A stretch of 64,000 nucleotides of DNA from Methanoplanus endosymbiosus (GTDB taxonomy: Archaea > Halobacteriota > Methanomicrobia > Methanomicrobiales > Methanomicrobiaceae), in NCBI RefSeq assembly GCF_024662215.1, contig NZ_CP096115.1, forward strand, positions 1,550,001 through 1,614,000, written 5' to 3'. The notes below the pieces were generated by a model. The model did not search any database. It worked only from the letters and a program-made list of their open reading frames with translations, and was not told where the DNA came from. This document shows positions 26,161 to 33,900 of the stretch, one piece after another; the first letter of the stretch is position 1; every line of letters begins with the position of its first letter. The position numbers were made by a program, and so were the translations under genes.

Positions 26161-28805
26161 ATCAGTGCCTTCTTCAGGTCAGCAAGATTTTCAAGAACCT
26201 TCCCCGGATTTATCGCATAGGACTGCACAACCCTTGTAAATGATATATAATCCCTCATACCCTGGTCATGCATTGCATCAAGTATCCTGATCCTTTTTTC
26301 AACCTCTTCAGACATCTCCTGATTACTCCATCCTCGCACCTCCATTATATGAGAATAAACCTGCGATCTCCCCTTGTAATTGTGCTGATCAGTGATAGGA
26401 TCATATTCAAAAACAGTATTGACTCTCATGCTCCCGGTTGAAGCGTCAATTCCAATTATTTCAACAATCTCCATTGACCGCCTCACCCTGTCCTGCCCCC
26501 TGTAGATGAGGGACTGGATGCTCACGACATCGAGCGCCTGAACCATATTACGGGGAACATTTAAAGGAGGATTCTCAAGCCTGTGTATGGCAGCATCGAC
26601 ATTATTTGCGTGAAGTGTCGAGAAGGTCGTATGTCCGGTGTTCATCGCCTGAAAGAGGGTCTGAGCCTCCATGCCCCTCACCTCTCCAACGAGGATGTAT
26701 TCAGGCCTCTGCCTCATTGCAGCCTTTAAGAGGTCAAACATATCAATCTTTGAAGCGTTTGACTCGCTTACGGATTCTCTTGTAACGCTCGCAATCCAGT
26801 TGTCATGATAGAGTGTAATCTCCCTTGTATCCTCAATGCTGACAATCTTCGCAATCGGAGGAATGAAGAGGGATACGGCATTGAGAGATGTTGTCTTACC
26901 ACTTGCCGTTCCCCCGACAAAGAGAAGGCTTTTGTTGTTCTCAATTCCAAGCCAGAAATATACCAGTTCATCTATGCTGAAGGTATTAAGTTCAATCAGT
27001 TCAACCGGGGTGAAAGGCACCTCCCTGAACTTTCTGATTGTAAAAGATGTCCCGCGGCTTGTAACCTCTTTTCCAAGTGTCAGCTGAAGCCTGGAGCCGT
27101 CAGGCATTGTCGCGTCAAGCATGGGCTGAGATACCGAGATGTGCTTGCCGGACCTCTGGGCCAGGGTTATTGCAAGGGAGTAGAGCATCTCCTCCTCAAA
27201 CCTCAGGTTTGTCTTTACATTGTGGTACCTCCTGTGGTAGAGAAAAATGGGAATATCTGCACCGTCACAGGATATATCCTCAATGTTTGGATCTTTTATC
27301 AGAGGTTCAAGCTTTGACCACCCCAGGAAATTTCTGATCAGGTAATACTGGAGTTTAAAGAGGGCTTTATCCTCAAGGACAACACGGTACTCTTTCAGCA
27401 AATCTGCCTTCTTTTCCATCAGAACAACATCTCTCTCCTTTAACAGATCGTCATCTGTCAGAATCAGGACATCGCGCATATCCTCGTAAAGCCTTTCTAT
27501 AAGTTCTCGCTCAAACTCAGTAAGCCAGGGTTCAAAGAGAAGATATTCATTTAAGCCGGATACGAGGTTTTTTGCAATGATGACCTTTGACATTCCCTCC
27601 TGTATCCAGTAACTCTCAATCTCTTCGTAGCCTTCCGGAATTTTAGCATCAAGGAGAGGCTCATCGGTTTCAGGATTGTAAAACCTTACAGGCTCTGATT
27701 TTGAGACTCCAATGCCTGATAATAAACCTTTTTTTGCCGGTTTTTCGCCTTCTTGGGTACTGAGAAGAGATTTTTTATGATCAGACATCTTTTTTCTCCC
27801 GAAAAATCCCCCAAATGATATTTTCTTACCTTTAACGGCATCTTTTTCCATGCCCAAATCTTCCGGTGCAATTTCAGGAACTGAAAGGGTTTTTTTGCCA
27901 CCCGGAATAAATACAGCGGCTTCAGCAGGATTTTCCTCCCTTATAACCGGAGTAATCTCTTCTGACGGGATTTCTGATGAAGATTCAGGAGGCTCTCCGG
28001 CAGGCACTGCATCCGCATTGTCGGAAGGACTGCCATCATCAATTCCGGAAGGCTCAGCAGCGGCAACAGAGACAGGGTCAGGCAGGCTTTCAGGAGAAGT
28101 AACATCAGAAGGAAGAGCATCAGCAGCAGGAGCTGAAACATCACTATCACCCTCCACAACCGGTTCAGGTGAAGACTCAGAAGGGGGAGAGACGGAAGGC
28201 TCAACAGAGGAAACAGAAGCACCGGAGACAGGGTCAGGGACCATTTCAGGGTAAGAGCCAGCAGGGAGAACAGCAGCAGGAACGGCAGCTGAAACATCAC
28301 TATCACCCTCCACAACCGGTTCAGGTGAAGACTCAGAAAATTCCTCAGCATCAGACTCCGGGATTTCCGGAGAGATGGAGGTCTCCGGAGATTCCGTAGA
28401 TATAACAGATTCTTCAGTGTCAGAACCGGAAATTGTTCCGGAAGATTTCCCGGAATCCACAGGCTTACCCGTAATTACAGGCCACACAGGATCGGAGGGT
28501 GCAGGAGATGAGGATGGAATTTCAACGGCATCATAACCGGCAGATTCTGAGAGATTCTCAAATTCAAACATTTCAGGACTACCCACCCCTTCCGGAGAAT
28601 TTCCGGTCTTTTCACCCTCAGTTGCGGATTCAGACAGGTCATAATCCGGTGTCTCAGTTATGCCTTCTGAATTTTTTGGGTCAGAACCGGATACCTCTTT
28701 AACATCTGCTTTGCCGGAAGTCCGGCTTAAAAGGTCACTCAGCTTAATATCTTCCTCTTTCTTTTCAGAATTCTTTTTTTCCTTTTTAAACCATTTAAAT
28801 GCCAA
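26157..28805 (-). CDS. arlI: ArlI (FlaI) secretion/motor ATPase with a very long disordered N-terminal extension
   Basis: An 882-residue type II/IV secretion-superfamily ATPase that powers archaellum assembly and rotation. The folded core begins near residue 350. Walker A GGTASGKT is at 631-638 (K637), followed by SIEDTREITLYH, the Walker B region EYILVGEVRG and the conserved FSTLHANNVDAAIHRLE. Typical ArlI proteins have about 550 residues; the extra ~330 N-terminal residues are Ser/Pro/Glu/Val-rich low-complexity sequence with a perfect internal DNA duplication. Start is a TTG at 28805 with a GGTG-like site upstream. A pilus ATPase is an alternative identity, but the neighbouring arlJ and archaellin support ArlI. 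Confidence 0.88.
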   Translation of the reverse strand: MAFKWFKKEKKNSEKKEEDIKLSDLLSRTSGKADVKEVSGSDPKNSEGITETPDYDLSESATEGEKTGNSPEGVGSPEMFEFENLSESAGYDAVEIPSSSPAPSDPVWPVITGKPVDSGKSSGTISGSDTEESVISTESPETSISPEIPESDAEEFSESSPEPVVEGDSDVSAAVPAAVLPAGSYPEMVPDPVSGASVSSVEPSVSPPSESSPEPVVEGDSDVSAPAADALPSDVTSPESLPDPVSVAAAEPSGIDDGSPSDNADAVPAGEPPESSSEIPSEEITPVIREENPAEAAVFIPGGKKTLSVPEIAPEDLGMEKDAVKGKKISFGGFFGRKKMSDHKKSLLSTQEGEKPAKKGLLSGIGVSKSEPVRFYNPETDEPLLDAKIPEGYEEIESYWIQEGMSKVIIAKNLVSGLNEYLLFEPWLTEFERELIERLYEDMRDVLILTDDDLLKERDVVLMEKKADLLKEYRVVLEDKALFKLQYYLIRNFLGWSKLEPLIKDPNIEDISCDGADIPIFLYHRRYHNVKTNLRFEEEMLYSLAITLAQRSGKHISVSQPMLDATMPDGSRLQLTLGKEVTSRGTSFTIRKFREVPFTPVELIELNTFSIDELVYFWLGIENNKSLLFVGGTASGKTTSLNAVSLFIPPIAKIVSIEDTREITLYHDNWIASVTRESVSESNASKIDMFDLLKAAMRQRPEYILVGEVRGMEAQTLFQAMNTGHTTFSTLHANNVDAAIHRLENPPLNVPRNMVQALDVVSIQSLIYRGQDRVRRSMEIVEIIGIDASTGSMRVNTVFEYDPITDQHNYKGRSQVYSHIMEVRGWSNQEMSEEVEKRIRILDAMHDQGMRDYISFTRVVQSYAINPGKVLENLADLKKALI
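28131..28338. repeat. Two perfect 52-bp direct repeats inside arlI
   Basis: The segments 28131-28182 and 28287-28338 are identical over 52 bp, with start points exactly 156 bp (52 codons) apart. They encode the same acidic Ser-Ser-Pro-Glu-Pro-Val-Val-Glu-Gly-Asp motif of the low-complexity extension. Recombination between them would remove or add 52 codons without changing frame. Confidence 0.9.
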
Positions 28806-29043
28806 ACCTTACACCTTCTCCCTTTATGCTGAAATAATTAATATGATATTGCAGGCTTATCTGATAACTTCAATTACAATTAACTGGTATATAATCTATT
28901 TTGTTGCCCCGTAATAAAGAACTGAACTATTCATACGAATTTCCCGAAAGAACAGGCATAGATTACCAACATACATCACAGGAGTCCATCTCAGATCTAC
29001 AAACACAATATTTAGATAAAAAACCGCCTATTAGTTAATTATT

Positions 29044-29874
29044 ATGGAAGAGGTTACGGCAGAGAGAATGCCAACCGGAATTTCCTCGCTTGACCCGGTA
29101 CTGGATGGTGGAATTCCTCCGGGATCAGTAGTTCTTCTTTCAGGCACCCAGGGGTCGGGGAACAGGGAATTTGTGTACAGTTCAGTCATATTCCTTGGAA
29201 ATATGAAAAAGACAGGACAGAATCCAAAGAATGCCATACTCCCTGAAGAGATTGCCTATATAACATTCACAAGGCTTTCATCATCAATATTAAAGGAGAT
29301 CAGTCTCTCATTCAAAAAAGACCTGATAGAAGGTATTGAGGAGAGTATAAAATTTATAGACCTCTCCGAAATATATTTTGAATCGACAATAGTGCCAACC
29401 GGATGGTACTCTGACTCAACCATACTTGAGAGATTTCAGAAGAGATCAACCGATGACAGCCTGATAGGAGCACTTGCGGCAAAACTGAATGATCTGCCAA
29501 GTAGAAGCCTAATAGTCATAGATGCAATATCTGACGTCGCAACAGGATTTTCAACCCCCACTGAATGGAAGGAGATTGTCGGATTTTTAAGAGGACTACA
29601 GAGAATTTCAAAGAAATGGAATTCTACAATTATGATCCTCATATCAGAAGGCATACTTCCGGAACAGAAATTCATGGAGGTTGCAGACTGCTGCGATGCA
29701 CTTGTAAACTTCTCATGGGAAGAAAGTTCCGGCAGGAAACGCCAGAGAATTATGTTCTTTGAGAAGTTTGCCGGAGTTATGCCTCACCTTGAGGAGAACG
29801 ACCTTGTAAAATTCGGGGTAAAAATATCACCTGAGGCAGGCTTTGAAGTCAGCAATATCAGGGTGGTTATATGA
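29044..29874 (+). CDS. KaiC-like RecA-superfamily ATPase with degenerate Walker A
   Basis: A 276-residue KaiC/RAD55-like protein. The N-terminus has the family hallmark PTGISSLDPVLDGGIPPGSVV, but the P-loop reads GTQGSGNR (residues 34-41): Asn replaces the invariant Lys and Arg replaces Ser/Thr. A Walker B-like segment SLIVIDAISDV remains. ATP hydrolysis is therefore doubtful, as for ArlH-type regulators that bind nucleotide without efficient turnover. It is divergent from arlI and overlaps the next KaiC-like gene by 4 nt, so the two probably form one complex. Confidence 0.85.
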   Translation: MEEVTAERMPTGISSLDPVLDGGIPPGSVVLLSGTQGSGNREFVYSSVIFLGNMKKTGQNPKNAILPEEIAYITFTRLSSSILKEISLSFKKDLIEGIEESIKFIDLSEIYFESTIVPTGWYSDSTILERFQKRSTDDSLIGALAAKLNDLPSRSLIVIDAISDVATGFSTPTEWKEIVGFLRGLQRISKKWNSTIMILISEGILPEQKFMEVADCCDALVNFSWEESSGRKRQRIMFFEKFAGVMPHLEENDLVKFGVKISPEAGFEVSNIRVVI

Positions 29875-30569
29875 ATAAAGAGAGAATTTTTATGGGAATT
29901 CCGGGCCTTGATGAGATGATGGGCGGAGGGATGATAAAAGAGAGTATATGCACCATAATCGGGACATATGGTACAGGTAAGACAACCTTTGCCCTTGAAT
30001 TTCTCTATGAAGGTCTGAAAAATGATGAACCGGGAGTCTTTATCAGTCTTGAGGAAGATGCCGATATAATATATGAAAAGATTGATGACCGGGGTTATGA
30101 CATCGCACCATACAAGGACAAATCATTCTTCATTCTCAAGCTTGACCCGACTGATTTCAATATATCCATAAACAGCATAAAGAACGAACTCCCTGAACTA
30201 ATAAAGAGTGTCAATGCAAAGCGGGTTGTAATTGATCCTATATCCCTCTTTGAAGGGCTTTTTGATGACGAAGCGCTCAGAAGAAAGGAGATGTTCAGGC
30301 TCTTTGAGTTACTCAGAAAACTGGAATGCACTTACGTTATGACAACGGAGTCTGAAAAAGGTGATTTCTTCTCAAGCAAATACGGCCTTGTTGAATATCT
30401 CGCCGACACTGTAGTAATTCTCAGATACATACGCCCCTCTGATCTCTCAGAAGTACATACAGCAGTTGAAGTGGTAAAGATGAGGCGCTCAAACCACTCA
30501 AGAGAGATCAAGCCTTACGAGATAATGGAAGACAAGGTCAATGTATATTCAGAGGCAGGGATATTCTGA
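29871..30569 (+). CDS. KaiC-like RecA-superfamily ATPase (canonical P-loop)
   Basis: A 232-residue single-domain KaiC-like ATPase. It opens with MGIPGLDEMMGGGMIKES, has an intact Walker A GTYGTGKT (residues 31-38), and continues with FISLEEDADIIYEKI and RVVIDPISLFEG as Walker B. The C-terminal EVVKMRRSNHSREIKPYEI matches KaiC-family proteins used in archaeal signalling and archaellum regulation. The catalytically competent partner overlaps the degenerate one upstream. Confidence 0.9.
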   Translation: MNKERIFMGIPGLDEMMGGGMIKESICTIIGTYGTGKTTFALEFLYEGLKNDEPGVFISLEEDADIIYEKIDDRGYDIAPYKDKSFFILKLDPTDFNISINSIKNELPELIKSVNAKRVVIDPISLFEGLFDDEALRRKEMFRLFELLRKLECTYVMTTESEKGDFFSSKYGLVEYLADTVVILRYIRPSDLSEVHTAVEVVKMRRSNHSREIKPYEIMEDKVNVYSEAGIF

Positions 30570-30593
30570 CGTTCCGGAATTTCACACCAATAA

Positions 30594-30821
30594 AAATTAA
30601 CAATAACTCAGTACAGTATCATAATTAAGAAGGCTGAATACGGACATTTTGCCCATTTACCCACCATTCAGGGATGCTATGCTCAGGGCGAAACTTATGG
30701 GGAGGCACTCATAAATATCGAGGATGCCATAAATCATCATCTCGAAGATATCATAAAATCCGGTCAGAAAATTCCGAAAATAGATCATATCAGCCTGAAC
30801 ATTATGGAAATATCAGGATGA
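30594..30821 (+). pseudogene. HicB-like antitoxin remnant without a start codon or HicA partner
   Basis: An open frame bounded by a stop at 30591-30593 encodes about 75 residues with HicB features: IKKAEYGHFAHLPTIQGCY, then EALINIEDAINHHLEDI. No ATG, GTG or TTG occurs before the conserved core, so it is probably a decayed gene; an unusual start (for example ATA) cannot be excluded. A HicA toxin gene does not follow: the next ATG (30826) opens only nine codons. The family call rests on the GC-Y-x-Q-G-E-T pattern shared with the intact hicB at 10950-11153. Confidence 0.6.
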
Positions 30822-30952
30822 TTATATGAACAGAACCCCTCTTTTGATGCTCTAAAATCAAAGCGTAGAACTGATATTCAGAATATAACCATTCAGACTG
30901 TTTTTAAAAAAAGGACATTTTTGGATTATGTGAAAACCGGAGATAACTCCAA

Positions 30953-31207
30953 TTATACAGCAATTCCAACAGCATTGAAGAGGATTAAGAGTATCGCACC
31001 CGGAAGTCCGCCTATTGCACAGATTATAACGGATGCCCATGTTACCTTAAAGGTCTCCATGCCTAAGATTCCAAACTGACTCACAACTATCAGGGTGATT
31101 ATTCCCACAATTGAGTTGATTATCAGGGTTGTTACATTCTTCAGCATATACCAGATGAAGAATACAATCCCGACTGCAATCAGAATTGTAATTATTGTTC
31201 CAATCAT
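30953..31207 (-). CDS. BofA-like small membrane protein
   Basis: An 84-residue, almost entirely hydrophobic protein of the group annotated as pro-sigmaK processing inhibitor BofA-like. Three membrane spans are visible, with the conserved tail ICAIGGLPGAILLILFNAVG. Archaea have no sigma-K, so the true function is unknown. It lies 19 nt downstream of the tldE stop on the same strand and may be co-transcribed with the tld genes. Confidence 0.8.
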   Translation of the reverse strand: MIGTIITILIAVGIVFFIWYMLKNVTTLIINSIVGIITLIVVSQFGILGMETFKVTWASVIICAIGGLPGAILLILFNAVGIAV

Positions 31208-31226
31208 AATTTCACTCCACTCATAG

Positions 31227-32537
31227 TTACTTTCCTATTATCTGTATGCCATTAAACCTAACCGATGGAATTTTAGATGAGCCAATCTCTCTTGAAGACT
31301 CTGACAGTCCTGCAATATCCTTCATCATCTCAAAGAAATTTCCGGATACCATAGCCGACCGTACAGCACTGCCATACTCGCCGGACTCCATCCAGGATGT
31401 ATTTGACAGTTCAAGTGAGAAATCACCGGTAATTGCATTTGCAGTGTGTGCACCTACGACATCCTGAACATAGAGTGCCTTCTCATCAAAAACATTGCTC
31501 CTCTTACCGTCAACATGCAGATTATGCATCCCGATTGATGGCAGTCCGCCGGCACCGCCCCTCTTTGCACTTCCGGTGGACTCCTCACCGTACCTGTATG
31601 CAGTCTTTAAATCATATGCAAAGGATTTCAGGACACCTTCCTCCACAAAATCAATTCTGCGTGTCGGGACACCCTCTGCATCAAGGAGTGTGCTCCCCTG
31701 TCCGTCCGTAGGGTCGTCATATATGCAGAGGCATTCATCAAAGACCTGCTCACCCATTTTTCCGGCAAGGAAGGACCGGTTGGAATGGACGTTTCTGCCG
31801 GAAAAAGATGGCAGAAGAACTGATCCCAGAATCTGACTGAATGCTATAGGTGAGAAGATTACATCATACTGCCCCGATTCAATCTCCTCTGCATCAACTG
31901 AGTGTGCAGCAAGAAATGCAGCCTGCTTTCCGGTCTCCTTTGCATCAATCCTGTCATTAAAACAGGCCGAGTCAAATTCATAACCGGTGGATGTCCCGGA
32001 GATTGCCTCAAGAGAGACCGAAACCCGGCTCTTCTCACGTGAATAAAAGACACCCTCCGAATTTACGATTACGGAGTATCCGGTACCAAAAGATGAACCT
32101 CCGCCTGCAATATTCACATCAAATTCAGATGCACCCTCTTTCATCTCCTCAATTAAGGAGGAAGCAGCTGAAATATCGGGCTTTAACGAACTGTCAAAAA
32201 TATCCAGATCTATATCGCTTAGAGGTACAGGAGAAGGAAGGCCCTCCCACTTCTGTCCTGTCGCAAGTTTTGCACTCGCTTCAGCGGCAGCAAGGCATTC
32301 CTGCCATCTCTCAGGGTTGCCTGTTGTAGAGGAGCCAATCTTTCCGTCTTTAATCAGCCGGATGCCGATGCCGAATGACTCAGATCCTCCGGCCTCACCT
32401 ATGAGATCGCCCTTAAGCTGTGTCACAACACCACTGCCTCCGGCTAAGAATATCTCAACCTCATCAGCGCATTTATTCCCCGCCTTTATGATAAGTTCAG
32501 AAAGGCCTCTTATTTTATCTTCATTCACCGCAACCAC
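31227..32537 (-). CDS. tldE: TldE/PmbA-like subunit of the TldD-TldE protease
   Basis: A 436-residue PmbA/TldE protein. It forms a heterodimer with TldD and lacks the metal-site HExxxH, as expected for this subunit. Conserved segments are GGSESFGIGIRLIKDGKIG and the C-terminal MVSGNFFEMMKDIAGLS. The frame begins with a GTG at 32537 overlapping the tldD stop by 17 nt; an internal GTG at 32528 is also possible. The pair degrades unstructured peptides and, in some systems, processes modified peptides. Confidence 0.92.
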   Translation of the reverse strand: MVAVNEDKIRGLSELIIKAGNKCADEVEIFLAGGSGVVTQLKGDLIGEAGGSESFGIGIRLIKDGKIGSSTTGNPERWQECLAAAEASAKLATGQKWEGLPSPVPLSDIDLDIFDSSLKPDISAASSLIEEMKEGASEFDVNIAGGGSSFGTGYSVIVNSEGVFYSREKSRVSVSLEAISGTSTGYEFDSACFNDRIDAKETGKQAAFLAAHSVDAEEIESGQYDVIFSPIAFSQILGSVLLPSFSGRNVHSNRSFLAGKMGEQVFDECLCIYDDPTDGQGSTLLDAEGVPTRRIDFVEEGVLKSFAYDLKTAYRYGEESTGSAKRGGAGGLPSIGMHNLHVDGKRSNVFDEKALYVQDVVGAHTANAITGDFSLELSNTSWMESGEYGSAVRSAMVSGNFFEMMKDIAGLSESSREIGSSKIPSVRFNGIQIIGK

Positions 32538-33852
32538 CTACCACAGCGTCTTTGAGCAGAATATGAGGCGAACCGTCGGTAACCGGAACGCTCTGACCTC
32601 CTTTGCCACAGTATCCCGGAGTCATCTTTTTATCATTGCCACAGAGAGCAATATTATGCATAGTCTTTAAGATATCACCCGAAAGAGAGACATCCCTGAC
32701 CATCTTTGATAATTCCCCGTTCTCTATCACGTAGCCATATTCTGCATTGAACTGGAAAACCCCCCTTCCGGGGTCTACCTGGCCGCCGCGTGAGCCTTTG
32801 AGAAGAATTCCGTTTCTGCACTCCGAAATTATCTCGTCATACGAGGAGTCACCGCTCTCTATGAATGTATTGCTCATTCTGACAAGCGGAACCTCGCCTG
32901 CCTGCCCCCTTGCATGTCCGGCATCACCATCACCGACAACGGCAAGTGTCTGCCGGTTGTGAAGATATGCACTTAAAACACCCTCTTTGATGATTTCGGA
33001 TCTCACCGGAAGAACACCCTCTGAATCCACCGGCATAAATCCGAATTCATGCAGAGTAGGATCATCGACAACAGTCAGATTCGGGCTGCCTATACACTCG
33101 CCGATCATTCCCTTAATAACCGAGATGCCCTCTTTAACAAGGTCACCCTCACTGGCATGCCCGATTGCCTCATGTGCAAATACGCCTGCAAGCTGCTGGT
33201 CAAGAACAGCATTCATTTTGCCGCCCTTCGCCGGAGAGGCATCCAGAAGTGCAACTGCCCTCTCAGCCGCCTTTGCACCCATATCCTCCTTATGCCGGAG
33301 ATTTAAGCCGGAGATTGTATGCTCACTCTCCCTTGCAGCCTGCATAACGCCGTTTCGTCCTGCAACCGCTGATATGGAGTATCCTGACCGGCAGATTGCA
33401 TATGAAAATTCAGCGCCGGAAGAGTTTTCAAAAGAGACAGTGCCTGACCCTTCGGAATATCCGGCACGGGTGCTTACAATACCATCCACCTTTCTCGCCT
33501 GTGACTCTATGCCAGAGAGAAGGGAGCATTTCTCCTCTAAGGGGACTGATGCCGGATCTTCCTTCATTGCGGGCATTGGCAGAATTCCGGATCTGGCATC
33601 GCCGAGTGCTACATCCTCCACAGTTACCATTGCGTGGCGGAGTGCCTGGCTGATGTACTCGTCCTTCTCCTTTCTGCTCTTTGCACTGTAATTGTCAATA
33701 GTTACAATTCCCCACCCGTGACTCCCAAGCACACGCAGAATTGCAGTATCAAAAAACGATGTCCCCGCAGACTCCACCACACCATTGTCGATATCAATAT
33801 GTGTGGAAGTGCCCGCAGTATGCCTTATATCATAATATCTTGGTTCTTCCAT
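32521..33852 (-). CDS. tldD: TldD metalloprotease subunit
   Basis: The 443-residue catalytic partner of TldE. The zinc motif HEAIGH spans residues 227-232 within VFAHEAIGHASEGD, and the following FNAEYGYVIENGELSKMVRD is conserved. It is the first gene of the tldD-tldE pair. An intact zinc site and adjacent partner suggest that the protease is functional. Confidence 0.95.
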   Translation of the reverse strand: MEEPRYYDIRHTAGTSTHIDIDNGVVESAGTSFFDTAILRVLGSHGWGIVTIDNYSAKSRKEKDEYISQALRHAMVTVEDVALGDARSGILPMPAMKEDPASVPLEEKCSLLSGIESQARKVDGIVSTRAGYSEGSGTVSFENSSGAEFSYAICRSGYSISAVAGRNGVMQAARESEHTISGLNLRHKEDMGAKAAERAVALLDASPAKGGKMNAVLDQQLAGVFAHEAIGHASEGDLVKEGISVIKGMIGECIGSPNLTVVDDPTLHEFGFMPVDSEGVLPVRSEIIKEGVLSAYLHNRQTLAVVGDGDAGHARGQAGEVPLVRMSNTFIESGDSSYDEIISECRNGILLKGSRGGQVDPGRGVFQFNAEYGYVIENGELSKMVRDVSLSGDILKTMHNIALCGNDKKMTPGYCGKGGQSVPVTDGSPHILLKDAVVGGCGE

Positions 33853-33900
33853 TCAGGATCACCTGTATCTTTAAAAATAAAAAAATTGGCTGAAATTAAT

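Noticed and set aside
27850-28399. Several long plus-strand frames opposite the arlI low-complexity tail
   Set aside because: They are shadows of Ser/Pro/Glu-rich coding sequence and have the same low-complexity bias without starts, domains or neighbours.
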